Origin: DAOSXA01 sp964526835
GTDB lineage: Bacteria; Zixibacteria; MSB-5A5; GN15; FEB-12
Length of the DNA: 64,000 nucleotides
Assembly: GCA_964526835.1 (NCBI GenBank)
Contig: CAZGMK010000013.1
Span: 1 to 64,000, forward strand
Direction of reading: 5' to 3'
The position numbers were made by a program, and so were the translations under genes. Of this stretch, positions 36,461 to 45,454 are shown piece after piece. The stretch's first letter is position 1; the number at the start of each line of letters is the position of its first letter. Under the pieces are notes generated by a model that saw only the letters and a program-made list of their open reading frames with translations, did no database searches and was not told the DNA's origin.

Positions 36461-37666
36461 ATGATGAGGACAACGGTGACTCTTGTCGTAACCTGCCTGC
36501 TTTTCACCGGCGGGTTACAGGCCGCGACCTTCACCGTCGAGCGCGGCTCGGACCTGCAGTCGGTAATAGACTATGCCTCCGACGGCGATACTCTCCTTCT
36601 GGGTCCCAAGGACTTCGCGGCCACATCCACACTCATGGGCGAATCCCTTTGCGGCAATTGCGAGGATCCTCAGACCGACGTGCAGGCCAGCTACGGGTTC
36701 ATTATCAGGGAGAAATCGCTGGTGCTGATCGGCCGCGACCGCCAGAAGACACGCCTGATCACCAACGCCGGGTACGGCGTCTACATAGAAGACTCACCGA
36801 ACACCGTGTTGATGAACATGACCATCACCGGCGGTAAACGCGACCCCGACGCCAAAGCCACTGACGCGGCGGTAGTGGTTCGTCGCTCGCGAGTGTCTGT
36901 TATCGATGTCGACATCCGCGACAACGATCACGAGATCGACTCAGTTGTTGTCGGAATCGGCGGGATCGTTGGCCGCGAGGGCGCGGAACTTGACGTCAGG
37001 GGTTGTATCATATCGAACAATAGCTGGGATGGAGTGGCGCTGTACCGCGGCGCCAGCGCCGAGGTAGTCGACTGCCTGATCAAGGATGGACGCGGCGTTG
37101 GTATCGGTGTTACCTGGGACGCCACCTGTATGGTCTATCGCAATGAGGTCACCGGCTATTGGAAGGGAATCGGGGCTTTCGGCACGTCGTGGGTAGTAGC
37201 TCGAAACAACCTCGTGCATGACTGCCTTGGCTGGGGGATCATCGCCACCGGCCAGTCATTCATGGATATCGCCAACAACGTAGTTCACCACAACGGCAAC
37301 TGCGGCATCGCGCCGTGGTCGACCGAAAGCTGGGGCCGGATAGTCAATAACATCATTACCGAGAACGGCTGGCGCGATCACTGGGTCTGTCCGTGTGTCG
37401 GTGTCTGGAACTATGGCGACTGGGCCAAGTGGCGCTTCTCTCACAACATCGTGTGGGGCAACGAAGCGGGCGAATACGAGGATATCTGGGACCAGAGCGG
37501 CCTGAACGGCAATATCAGCGTCGACCCGCTGTTTGTGGGTGATGGCGACTACCATTTGCAGCCGGACTCACCGGCCCTCCATGCCGGCGATACGCTTACC
37601 TACAACCCCGACGGCACCATCTCGCACATGGGCATCTACGGCGGCCCGCAGGCTTGGCGGGACTAG
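36461..37666 (+). CDS. exported right-handed parallel beta-helix protein
   Basis: About 401 residues from the ATG at 36461 (or 36464), which gives a clear signal peptide (TLVVTCLLFTGGLQA). The mature part has repeated short beta-helix turns with Asn ladders (CIISNNSWDGVALYRG, NNLVHDCLGWGIIATG, NNVVHHNGNCGIAPW, NNIITENGW), like pectate-lyase/NosD-type proteins, and ends with a DPLF...LQPDSPALHAG motif common in exported beta-helix proteins. Possible roles are polysaccharide binding or cleavage; no catalytic set can be fixed. It ends in a shared terminator with the convergent lipoprotein gene. Confidence 0.8.
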   Translation: MMRTTVTLVVTCLLFTGGLQAATFTVERGSDLQSVIDYASDGDTLLLGPKDFAATSTLMGESLCGNCEDPQTDVQASYGFIIREKSLVLIGRDRQKTRLITNAGYGVYIEDSPNTVLMNMTITGGKRDPDAKATDAAVVVRRSRVSVIDVDIRDNDHEIDSVVVGIGGIVGREGAELDVRGCIISNNSWDGVALYRGASAEVVDCLIKDGRGVGIGVTWDATCMVYRNEVTGYWKGIGAFGTSWVVARNNLVHDCLGWGIIATGQSFMDIANNVVHHNGNCGIAPWSTESWGRIVNNIITENGWRDHWVCPCVGVWNYGDWAKWRFSHNIVWGNEAGEYEDIWDQSGLNGNISVDPLFVGDGDYHLQPDSPALHAGDTLTYNPDGTISHMGIYGGPQAWRD

Positions 37667-37700
37667 GCGGCGCGGATCCCTGACAAGAGAGTGACTACAG

Positions 37701-37731
37701 AAAGCCCCAATCCACGAAGGATCGGGGCTTT
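37701..37731. terminator. bidirectional intrinsic terminator
   Basis: A 13-bp stem with one mismatch (AAAGCCCCAATCC with GGATCGGGGCTTT, 5-base loop) lies between the convergent genes ending at 37666 and 37758. A/T ends on both sides fit use in both directions. Confidence 0.8.
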
Positions 37732-37757
37732 GCACTTCTGAAGTGAGAATCAAAGAC

Positions 37758-38495
37758 CTAGCCGGTGTATTCCCAGGTTCCGGTAATGCCGTCAGCATAG
37801 TACTGCCCGGAGGTGCCATCTGCATTCCAGGTAACCCACCAGACCGACGTTCCGTCCTCAAAGAACTCGCATCGTCCCGAACCATCGGCGTTAACATCGA
37901 CTTCGATAGATAGAGTATCGTTGCCGTCATAGACCACCATGGTCATTCCGAAGACATTACTGACGAGTGACCAGGTCCACTCAATTGCGAGTTCACCCGT
38001 ATCCGCATCCCAGGCCTTCATCCACCCGCTCATCCCGGTCTTGTACTCACGAGCCTCGATGAGCTTGAAGTCATTGTAGGTAGTGCCATCATCGGGATCA
38101 GCGCCACTAACAATCGCGTACCAGATGTACTGTGTAGTGGTCTCCTTGAAGACCATTTTGACGGTCATTCCGCCTTCAGACCAGGTATAGACCGTTGAGT
38201 CATCCTGAGCCTGGCCCGGGTAATGGTGCTTCGAGGCACCCGCAGAAGGGCCGAAGAACGGCGAAAAGCCTTGTGCCATACTAATATACACCGCAGCCAT
38301 GGAGCAGTACTGGTTCCCCGATGCCTGCAGATTAGACACAGGTGCGTCGATACCGTCGGCCAGAGCCGGCTGGACCGATGGACCGGAGCTGCTGCCGGTC
38401 GGGTTGGAATCGTCGTCATCGCCACAGCCGACAAATACGAGGCAGGCAAGCGCGGCCAGCATGACCATCCAGATAGTCAATCGATTGTGTTGCAT
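37758..38495 (-). CDS. exported lipoprotein, function unknown
   Basis: A 245-residue lipoprotein: signal peptide with lipobox LVFVGC, then the acidic spacer GDDDDSNPTGSS usual for surface or outer-membrane lipoproteins of this organism. The body is rich in Trp, Tyr and Thr with alternating strands (YIWYAIVSGADPDDG, LAIEWTWSLVSN, CEFFEDGTSVWWVTWN), suggesting a beta barrel or sandwich. No family recognised. CAGGAGAT ten bases before the ATG and a strong promoter upstream fix the start. Confidence 0.75.
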   Translation of the reverse strand: MQHNRLTIWMVMLAALACLVFVGCGDDDDSNPTGSSSGPSVQPALADGIDAPVSNLQASGNQYCSMAAVYISMAQGFSPFFGPSAGASKHHYPGQAQDDSTVYTWSEGGMTVKMVFKETTTQYIWYAIVSGADPDDGTTYNDFKLIEAREYKTGMSGWMKAWDADTGELAIEWTWSLVSNVFGMTMVVYDGNDTLSIEVDVNADGSGRCEFFEDGTSVWWVTWNADGTSGQYYADGITGTWEYTG

Positions 38496-38550
38496 GGTAG
38501 ATTATCTCCTGAAATCAGCACATTGAAGCAGTGTCTGTTGTTCGGCGGAC

Positions 38551-38579
38551 ATAATAGAGCGGCAGATAAGCTCTGTCAA
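38551..38579 (-). promoter_or_regulatory. consensus promoter of the lipoprotein gene at 37758-38495
   Basis: On the minus strand: -35 TTGACA (38574-38579), 17-base spacer, -10 TATTAT (38551-38556). Predicted start of transcription is near 38544, leaving a leader of about 50 bases that contains the ribosome site. Confidence 0.75.
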
Positions 38580-38667
38580 CGACTTTTCGGCGGGTTTCCC
38601 GGGGGTGAGCTACACTGCTACCAGCGTTTCTGCTCAGGTCTCAACAACCGGGCATCGCATCCGGATT

Positions 38668-39681
38668 TCATCGTCCTTCTCCCCTCCTCACGATGATCAG
38701 CCCTTCCGAGCCCTGCACGGCCAGCCATTCTCCGTCCGGGGAGAACGTCGCTGTTGTAGCAGCCGGGCCCCCAGGAATGTCCTCCAGAAACGTGAGCTCC
38801 TCATCCTCAATATCGTAGATTGCTGCACGATCGACAATTACTGACTCGCCGTCATCACAAGTGACGAGCATTGCTACTTCCCCATGGTTCAGATCGACAG
38901 AATGGTGCATGAAACCACAGTAGGGTGCGTTTTCCGGAAGCCCGTGTTTCTCGATCAGAGCATACAAGTCAACAAGGCTTTCTGTCTGAACATCGTAGAT
39001 AACGCCATTATGCATTATGTACCGAAGATCCCCGCTCACAGAACTGGGGATGGCATGCATAAACCCAAACGGCTTCTCGGCCAGCAGCGTCGAATCGGCT
39101 TCGTCGCACTGAACCAGATAGACGTTGTCATCATGCACCCGCACCAGATGGTTGGCCGACGGGTCTCGCAATGCGCTGTCCTGCGTTATGATGCGGATAC
39201 TCCGCCGGTCGCCGCGCTCGATCTCGATGCACACGGCACCCTCTACCGTTCGGGTCGGGCCGTAGGTAACCGTCGTTGGCTCCGCAGGACTGCCGTCTAC
39301 CGGCTGAGGCCCTCCAACGAATTCATAGCTCAGCTCGGTTTCGATTTCGCAGTTGTTCAGGTTGAGCAGGCCATACGCATGGTCGCTGGACCGTGAACTG
39401 GTGAAGACCATCGATCTGAACAGGATAGTCGAATCGCTGACCCACACGTAGTCCCGCACGCCCTCGGGGAGCTTGCAACTGGTGAGCTGTGCTCCGGTCG
39501 TGTCGTAGACCCTCAGCTCCTGCCCGTGAATGCAGGCGATCCTGGCCCCGTCAGGCGACCAGGTGTACGATCCGCAGTGCCCCAGGTTGACGATCTTCCC
39601 TGGTTGGAAGCCCGCGGCCGAACCGGCGATAACCACCGCCAACAGGCAGACCAGGGCAAGGGGTTTGAGTTTGTGTCTCAT
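38668..39681 (-). CDS. exported WD40/PD40-like beta-propeller protein
   Basis: About 337 residues from the ATG at 39681, chosen because AAAGGAGAG precedes it; the frame is open 20 codons further. A signal peptide (LALVCLLAVVIAGSAAG) leads into TolB-like propeller blades (YTWSPDGARIACIHG, TFSPDGEWLAVQGS). Such proteins usually act as periplasmic binding scaffolds. No partner is evident from the neighbourhood. Confidence 0.7.
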   Translation of the reverse strand: MRHKLKPLALVCLLAVVIAGSAAGFQPGKIVNLGHCGSYTWSPDGARIACIHGQELRVYDTTGAQLTSCKLPEGVRDYVWVSDSTILFRSMVFTSSRSSDHAYGLLNLNNCEIETELSYEFVGGPQPVDGSPAEPTTVTYGPTRTVEGAVCIEIERGDRRSIRIITQDSALRDPSANHLVRVHDDNVYLVQCDEADSTLLAEKPFGFMHAIPSSVSGDLRYIMHNGVIYDVQTESLVDLYALIEKHGLPENAPYCGFMHHSVDLNHGEVAMLVTCDDGESVIVDRAAIYDIEDEELTFLEDIPGGPAATTATFSPDGEWLAVQGSEGLIIVRRGEGR

Positions 39682-39996
39682 GGCTCTCCTTTCACAAGAT
39701 ACGGTTAGAGAATCACAAGAATGCACCTCGTCGGCGTTCATCCCGTTGTGATTCGTTCAGTACTGTCAAAGCGTAAGAAAGGCCGCTATGGCGAGGGCCT
39801 CCCCGAAGGGCACGGCGTCGCATCTCTTCGTACCGGCTTGGCGCACTTAACGGCTGTTTTCCCACCACCAAGGTAGCGTGAGAAGGAAGTCGGGGCAAGT
39901 CGAAAGTCGGCTCGCGTGTCTGCTTTAGCTTGAAAGGAGCTTTCCTGTCCAGCCGTTGTCCTCGTGACCTGCCATTGAGCGACCGTCAACTCCCGC
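39682..39996. other. intergenic region between divergent genes
   Basis: This gap lies between the divergent propeller gene (start 39681) and the hutU promoter. It holds the leader of the minus-strand gene and a TTGACA on the minus strand with no convincing -10 partner. I see no coding frame with a ribosome site and no RNA gene. Confidence 0.5.
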
Positions 39997-40025
39997 TTGC
40001 CAGAGCCGGAAAGCGCACATATATT
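39997..40025 (+). promoter_or_regulatory. predicted promoter of hutU
   Basis: -35 TTGCCA at 39997-40002, 17-base spacer and -10 TATATT at 40020-40025. Transcription would begin near 40032, about 30 bases before the GTG of hutU and ahead of its CAGGAG ribosome site. Confidence 0.65.
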
Positions 40026-40063
40026 CGTCAGATTGAACGAACAACTGGACCAGGAGTGCGATA

Positions 40064-41722
40064 GTGAAACCCAAGAAATGCCGAGCCCCGCGAGGCGCCA
40101 AAATCTCCTGTAAGGGCTGGACCCAGGAGGCCGCCCTTCGCATGCTCCATAACAATCTGGACCCCGAAGTCGCCGAAAAGCCGGATGAACTGATTGTCTA
40201 CGGCGGTTCGGGCAAGGCCGCCCGCAACTGGGACTGCTTTGCGGCTATTGTCAAGTCGCTCAAGTCATTAGACAACGATGAGACACTGCTGGTGCAGTCT
40301 GGCAAGCCGGTGGGCATCTTCCGCACGCATGAACATTCACCCAGGGTTCTGATCGCCAACTCCCACCTGGTGCCCCGATGGGCAACCTGGGACTACTTCC
40401 GCGAACTGGACAAGCTCGGCCTCATCATGTTCGGCCAGATGACCGCGGGTTCGTGGATCTACATCGGCACTCAGGGAATCATCCAGGGGACCTACGAGAC
40501 TTTCGCGGCCGTCGCCAACCAGCATTTCAAGGGCAGCATGGACGGTCGCTGGATACTGACCGGCGGCATGGGCGGCATGGGCGGAGCTCAGCCCATGGCC
40601 GGAACTATGTCCGGGGCCTCGATCCTGGTCGTTGAGGTCGACGAGTCCCGCATTAACCGCCGGGTCAAGCAGGGGTTCTGCGATGTCAAAGTCAAGCAGC
40701 TCGACAAGGCTCTCAAGCTGATCAAAGAACACACCAAATCCGGCGAACCGATCTCCATCGGCCTGGTCGGCAATTGCGCCGAGATATTCCCCGAAATATT
40801 CCGTCGCGGCATCGTGCCGGACATCGTCACCGACCAGACCTCGGCCCACGACGAACTCAACGGCTATGTCCCCGAAGGGTTTACAGTGTCCGAGGCGGTC
40901 CGTCTGCGCAAAAAGGACCCGAAGGACTACATCAAGCGGTCATACGAATCGATGGTGCGTCATTGCGACGCCATGATCAAATTCAAGATGGCCGGGTCGG
41001 TGGTCTTTGACTATGGCAACAATCTCCGAGGCCAGGCCGAGACCGGCGGGCTGAAGAATGCCTTCGAGTTCCCGGGCTTTGTGCCGGCTTATGTGCGACC
41101 GCTGTTCTGTGAGGGCCGTGGTCCATTCCGATGGGCTGCCCTCTCAGGCGACCCGAGCGATATCGCCGTGACTGACGATATTGTCCTCAGGGAGTTCAAG
41201 GACAACGAGATGCTGGTCCGGTGGATCAAGATGGCCCAAGAACGAATCCCGTTTCAGGGGCTGCCGTCGCGCATTTGCTGGTTGGGCTACGGAGAACGAG
41301 CGCGCTTTGCCGAACTCATGAACGACGCCATCAAGAAGGGGAAGATAAAGGCCCCCATCGTTATCGGCCGGGACCACCTGGACTGCGGTTCAGTCGCCTC
41401 TCCTTACCGAGAGACCGAGTCGATGAAGGATGGTTCCGATGCGATCGCCGACTGGCCGCTGCTCAATGGCCTGCTCAATGCAGTTTCCGGTGCGAGTTGG
41501 GTCTCAATTCATCACGGCGGCGGAGTTGGAATCGGCAATGCTATCCATGCGGGACAGGTGATCGTGGCCGACGGTACGGACGAGATGGCGTTGCGACTCA
41601 ACCGGGTGCTGACCAACGATCCCGGGATCGGAGTAGCACGACACGTCGATGCCGGCTACACCGAGGCTGCGAAGTTCGCCCGCAAGAACAATATCCAGAT
41701 TCCGATGATGAAGAAGCGGTGA
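40064..41722 (+). CDS. hutU: urocanate hydratase
   Basis: A 552-residue NAD-dependent enzyme that hydrates urocanate to imidazolone propionate, the second step of histidine breakdown. It contains the family stretches VYGGSGKAARNW, GQMTAGSWIYIGTQGI, GGMGGMGGAQP and a C-terminal HHGGGVGIGNAIHAG. Length is normal. GTG start with CAGGAG upstream. hutI follows after 155 bases; hutH, hutF and hutG are not in the window. Confidence 0.95.
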   Translation: MKPKKCRAPRGAKISCKGWTQEAALRMLHNNLDPEVAEKPDELIVYGGSGKAARNWDCFAAIVKSLKSLDNDETLLVQSGKPVGIFRTHEHSPRVLIANSHLVPRWATWDYFRELDKLGLIMFGQMTAGSWIYIGTQGIIQGTYETFAAVANQHFKGSMDGRWILTGGMGGMGGAQPMAGTMSGASILVVEVDESRINRRVKQGFCDVKVKQLDKALKLIKEHTKSGEPISIGLVGNCAEIFPEIFRRGIVPDIVTDQTSAHDELNGYVPEGFTVSEAVRLRKKDPKDYIKRSYESMVRHCDAMIKFKMAGSVVFDYGNNLRGQAETGGLKNAFEFPGFVPAYVRPLFCEGRGPFRWAALSGDPSDIAVTDDIVLREFKDNEMLVRWIKMAQERIPFQGLPSRICWLGYGERARFAELMNDAIKKGKIKAPIVIGRDHLDCGSVASPYRETESMKDGSDAIADWPLLNGLLNAVSGASWVSIHHGGGVGIGNAIHAGQVIVADGTDEMALRLNRVLTNDPGIGVARHVDAGYTEAAKFARKNNIQIPMMKKR

Positions 41723-41877
41723 AGTATGACCCCCCATCTCAACTAAGATAGCGCCGTCCCGACCCGCCGGATTACCTGTTTGGCGAGGCCACTTTACAGC
41801 GGCCCGATCATAAGTCCCACCAGCTGATGCTGAGTGAAAACCGTTGATCCAATCCCCGGGGTTCCTATATTACCCCC

Positions 41878-43176
41878 ATGCCGAAGCACAAGAAAACAAC
41901 CATCCTGATAAAGAACGCCGGCCAGCTGATCACCATGGCCGGGCCGTCCCCGCGTCGAGGGACGCAGATGCGGGACCTTGGGCTCATCGAAAACGGCGGA
42001 CTGGCCGCCGCTGGCGAAGAGATCCTGCTGGTCGGGCCCTCCGACGAAGTCGAGGGTAAGGCTGACCTGATCGATGGTTGTACGGTTATCGACGCCGGGG
42101 GCATGGTGGTGACACCCGGCCTGATCGATCCTCATACTCATCCGGTCTTTTCCCGCACCCGTGAGATGGAGTTCGAGATGCGCATCGAGGGCAAGTCCTA
42201 CATGGAGATTGCCCGGGCCGGCGGCGGCATACGATCGTCGGTTCGTGACCTGCGCGAGACACCCCGGGAGAAGCTGCTCAAGGTCACGCGAAAGACTCTG
42301 GATCGCCTGCTGGCGCACGGTACCACGACCATCGAAGCGAAGTCCGGCTATGGCTTGTCGACCGAATCGGAGATCAAACAGCTCGAAGTGATTCGAGAAC
42401 TGAACGAGACACACCCGATTGATCTGGTACCGACTTTTCTCGGAGCACATGAATTCCCGGATGAATATCGGGACCGGCGCGAGCAATATGTCGAATTAGT
42501 GATCAATGAGATGATCCCTGCCGTGGTTAAAGAGTCGTTAGCCGAATTCTCAGACATATTTACCGAGGACGAGGTCTTCGATGTCGAGCAATCGAGGCGT
42601 ATCCAGAGCGCGGCCGCCAAAGCCGGACTGAAATTAAAATTCCACGCCGACGAGTTGGCCGCTTCGATCGGGGGGGCCGAACTGGCGGCTGAAATGGGCG
42701 CAATCTCCGCCGACCACCTGGTTTACATCTCCGACCAGGGCATCAAGGCGCTGGCCAAATCGGGCACTGTTGCTGTATTGTTGCCCGGAACCACATTCTC
42801 CCTGGCTGGATCGACCTATGCCCCAGCGCGTCGGATGATCGAGGAAGGCGTGGTGGTAGCGCTGTCGACCGACTGCAACCCCGGCTCCAGCTACACTGAA
42901 TCACTACCGCTGATCATCAGCCTGGCCGCCCTGCAGATGAAGCTGACCGCCGCCGAGGCGCTTACGGCGGTTACGGTCAACGCCGCCTGCGCCATTAATA
43001 GAGGCGATCTCATCGGCCAGTTCGCTCCCGGCCGGCTGGCCGACATAACGGTATGGCAGATGGAGGATTATCGAGAGTTGCCGTATCACTACGGGGTCAA
43101 CCTGGTTGACCGTGTCTTCAAACGGGGCAAGCAGGTGTGGCCCCGAGGCGAATCCGGGAACGCCCGTCGGAGTTGA
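41878..43176 (+). CDS. hutI: imidazolonepropionase
   Basis: A 432-residue amidohydrolase that opens the ring of imidazolone propionate to formiminoglutamate. Metal ligands are visible in VTPGLIDPHTHPVF and KFHADELA, followed by LSTDCNPGSSYTESLPL, all typical of HutI. It follows hutU in the pathway and on the chromosome, and lies 11 bases before the lptE-like gene, with which it may be co-transcribed. Confidence 0.95.
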   Translation: MPKHKKTTILIKNAGQLITMAGPSPRRGTQMRDLGLIENGGLAAAGEEILLVGPSDEVEGKADLIDGCTVIDAGGMVVTPGLIDPHTHPVFSRTREMEFEMRIEGKSYMEIARAGGGIRSSVRDLRETPREKLLKVTRKTLDRLLAHGTTTIEAKSGYGLSTESEIKQLEVIRELNETHPIDLVPTFLGAHEFPDEYRDRREQYVELVINEMIPAVVKESLAEFSDIFTEDEVFDVEQSRRIQSAAAKAGLKLKFHADELAASIGGAELAAEMGAISADHLVYISDQGIKALAKSGTVAVLLPGTTFSLAGSTYAPARRMIEEGVVVALSTDCNPGSSYTESLPLIISLAALQMKLTAAEALTAVTVNAACAINRGDLIGQFAPGRLADITVWQMEDYRELPYHYGVNLVDRVFKRGKQVWPRGESGNARRS

Positions 43177-43187
43177 GAGTTTAATCT

Positions 43188-43679
43188 ATGGTGAAAATAA
43201 TCGGGCTATCGGGAATTCTGGCTCTGGCGACGGTTTTGATCGGTTGTAGTGTATACACTTTCAACCCTTCGGGAAAGGCCGATTACAAGGCGATGGCGGT
43301 AAGCCGTTTCGACAACGAAACCGCCGAACTGGAACTGGCCGACAGGGTAACTGATCTCGTGATCGACGCTCTCATCGCCGACGGCACCTACAGTGTAGTG
43401 CCGGAGAGCCAGGCCGAGGTAAGCCTCACCGGAGCCCTTACCCGCTATGAACGGAGCCCGTTCGAGTACGATGAGAACGACAATGTCCAGTCCTGGCGGG
43501 TGGTAATGGACTTCCGGATTAGGCTAATGGACCGGTCGAACGAGACCGAAGTCTTTAGTGAACGAATCTCTCAGCAGGGTGTCTATGATGTGGACACCGA
43601 AACCGAGGAAGACGCTCAGCAGAGGGCGGTCGACCGTCTGATTGAGCAAATCATTACGCGCACGACCAAGTCGTGGTAG
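43188..43679 (+). CDS. LptE-like outer membrane assembly lipoprotein
   Basis: A 163-residue lipoprotein (lipobox VLIGC, mature start CSVYTFNPSG) with the LptE pattern: AVSRFDNETAELELADRVTDLVIDALI, then strands and ITRTTKSW at the end. LptE plugs the LptD barrel in LPS export. LptD is not nearby. The sequence is short and divergent, so LptE-like is the safe term. It starts 11 bases after hutI and is followed by outer-membrane protein genes. Confidence 0.7.
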   Translation: MVKIIGLSGILALATVLIGCSVYTFNPSGKADYKAMAVSRFDNETAELELADRVTDLVIDALIADGTYSVVPESQAEVSLTGALTRYERSPFEYDENDNVQSWRVVMDFRIRLMDRSNETEVFSERISQQGVYDVDTETEEDAQQRAVDRLIEQIITRTTKSW

Positions 43680-43759
43680 GATGCCCGTTATTGAGGATGT
43701 CCGTCGTATATTGTTGCCGACTGAAGCGCGTGTCCGCCATTAAGCCATAGGTGATCCTG

Positions 43760-44722
43760 ATGCACTCAAATACGTACTCGCCCGTTCGATTCCTTGTAGC
43801 GACCCTGGCCGCCGTCCTGATTCTGGGCCCATGCATCGGTGCGAAGGATGTTCATTCCGATGCCGGCACATCGGGTTTTCCTTTCCTGAAGATTAACGTC
43901 GGCGCCCGCGCTGTGGCCATGGGTGGAGCCTTCACCGGCCTGGCCGATGATGAATCCGCCATCTACTACAACCCGGCGGGGCTGGCCGGTGTCGAGGAGA
44001 ATCGGTTCATTCTCGGATACCATAACTACTTCGTGGATATACAGTCGGGGCTTGCCGGCGCCATCTTTCCGCTCGGTTATCGGAGTGCCCTTGGTGTCTA
44101 CGCCAACTACCTCAACTATGGGGAGTTCGACGCTACGGATGTCCAGGGCAACGAAACCGGCGAGACTTTCGGCGGCGGCGATCTGCTTCTGGGCGTGGCC
44201 TACTCACGAACTCTGAATTACAACTGGAAAGCCGGCGTGACAGTCAAGTTCATCTATGAGAAGCTGGAGGAGTACTCGGCTACCGGCGGCGCCGTCGATC
44301 TTGGGATCAAATACACCGACAATCGCGAGCGGCTCGGCCTGGGCCTGGCCGTGCTCAATCTCGGCTCCCAGTTTTCGGCCCTCGGCGATGAGAAATACGG
44401 TCTGCCGCTTTCGGTTCGCGCCGGCGTATCCTATCGACCGATCGGCCTGCCGCTGGTGTTGGCCTCCGATTTGATAGTTCCCAGGGACAACGATGTCGAT
44501 CTGGCCATCGGTGTGGAGTACCACGAACTGAGCCCGGTATATCTCCGAATGGGTTGGTCAAGTTTCGGCTCCAACTACAAGATACAGGGTTCCGATTCCA
44601 AGTGGTCGGGCTTCGCGGTCGGCGCCGGGTTTGATGTCAAGAGCCTCCATATCGGTTATGCCATCCAGGGGGCCGCCGATCTGGGCGAAACCCACCGGAT
44701 AACTTTCAGCGGCAAACTCTGA
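43760..44722 (+). CDS. PorV/UPF0164-type outer membrane beta-barrel protein
   Basis: About 320 residues from the ATG at 43760 (AGGTG eight bases upstream; a GTG at 43751 is the alternative). After a signal peptide come FLKINVGARAVAMGGAF and ADDESAIYYNPAGLAGV, the hallmark of the PorV/PorQ/UPF0164 family of FadL-like barrels, then amphipathic strands ending in an aromatic-basic end (ITFSGKL). In Bacteroidetes PorV takes part in type IX secretion; in other FCB lineages its role is unknown. No Por secretion genes are near. The stop overlaps the next start (TGATG). Confidence 0.82.
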   Translation: MHSNTYSPVRFLVATLAAVLILGPCIGAKDVHSDAGTSGFPFLKINVGARAVAMGGAFTGLADDESAIYYNPAGLAGVEENRFILGYHNYFVDIQSGLAGAIFPLGYRSALGVYANYLNYGEFDATDVQGNETGETFGGGDLLLGVAYSRTLNYNWKAGVTVKFIYEKLEEYSATGGAVDLGIKYTDNRERLGLGLAVLNLGSQFSALGDEKYGLPLSVRAGVSYRPIGLPLVLASDLIVPRDNDVDLAIGVEYHELSPVYLRMGWSSFGSNYKIQGSDSKWSGFAVGAGFDVKSLHIGYAIQGAADLGETHRITFSGKL

Positions 44723-45177
44723 TGGCGGGACGATGCGTATACATACTCATCGCTGCGGTTGTGGCGGTCGCTCTCGCCGGCTGCGGCGGCGATGATGAAT
44801 TACCCGACCCCCGCAAGACCGTTATCTCGCTTTTCGGCGCCATGGAACGCGACGATGAGGCCCAGTTGACCTACCTGCTGGATATTCCCGAATTAATGAC
44901 AAGCTTTGATGAGGACTACGCCCTTCAAACCGATCAGCCGCGCGTGTTTCACTCACCCGAGGAAGTGCTGTACGATCTGACCGGCGACGGCCGCACCAAG
45001 AAAACCTGGTTCAGTCTGCAGAGAATCATCGGCAAGAGCCGGATTACCGGCGAGGGGACGGCCTCGGTCACCGTGACATTCGTCGACAAGGAAGCGTCGC
45101 GCGGCTATATGTCGCGATTTGGACTTCACCTGGTCGGCGACCACTGGAAGATCTACTCATTCAAGACAATTCAATAG
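44722..45177 (+). CDS. small lipoprotein, NTF2/DUF4878-like
   Basis: A 151-residue lipoprotein with lipobox VALAGC and acidic GGDDELPDP spacer. The body (TVISLFGAMERDDEAQLTYLLDIPE ... GLHLVGDHWKIYSFKTIQ, which must be read as two separate ends) has the helix-then-strand order of small NTF2-like lipoproteins such as DUF4878. It begins on the last base of the PorV-like stop, so the two are coupled. From 45178 to 45454 no gene is seen. Confidence 0.65.
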   Translation: MAGRCVYILIAAVVAVALAGCGGDDELPDPRKTVISLFGAMERDDEAQLTYLLDIPELMTSFDEDYALQTDQPRVFHSPEEVLYDLTGDGRTKKTWFSLQRIIGKSRITGEGTASVTVTFVDKEASRGYMSRFGLHLVGDHWKIYSFKTIQ

Positions 45178-45454
45178 CATCCGGGCCGGTGGGAAGGCAA
45201 CAGCCGAGATACAGAGGGAGCCCCCCGCACGGCCTGCGACTCCCTGCCCCGTGCGCGGCTCGGGAGAACCCCGCCGCGGCATGCCCGCCAGGGGCCTGTT
45301 GAAGAGAAAGTCCTTAACCAATGATTAACCAACTCCTCTGCTTGTGGTCGGGCGCCTCAAGGCTACCCTCTTGCGGCAGAACGACCCATCTCACCTGGCG
45401 TCGGAGTTTGTCTCGGCCGTCACAACGAGCCAACCGAGGTCTATCAGCAAGCCG

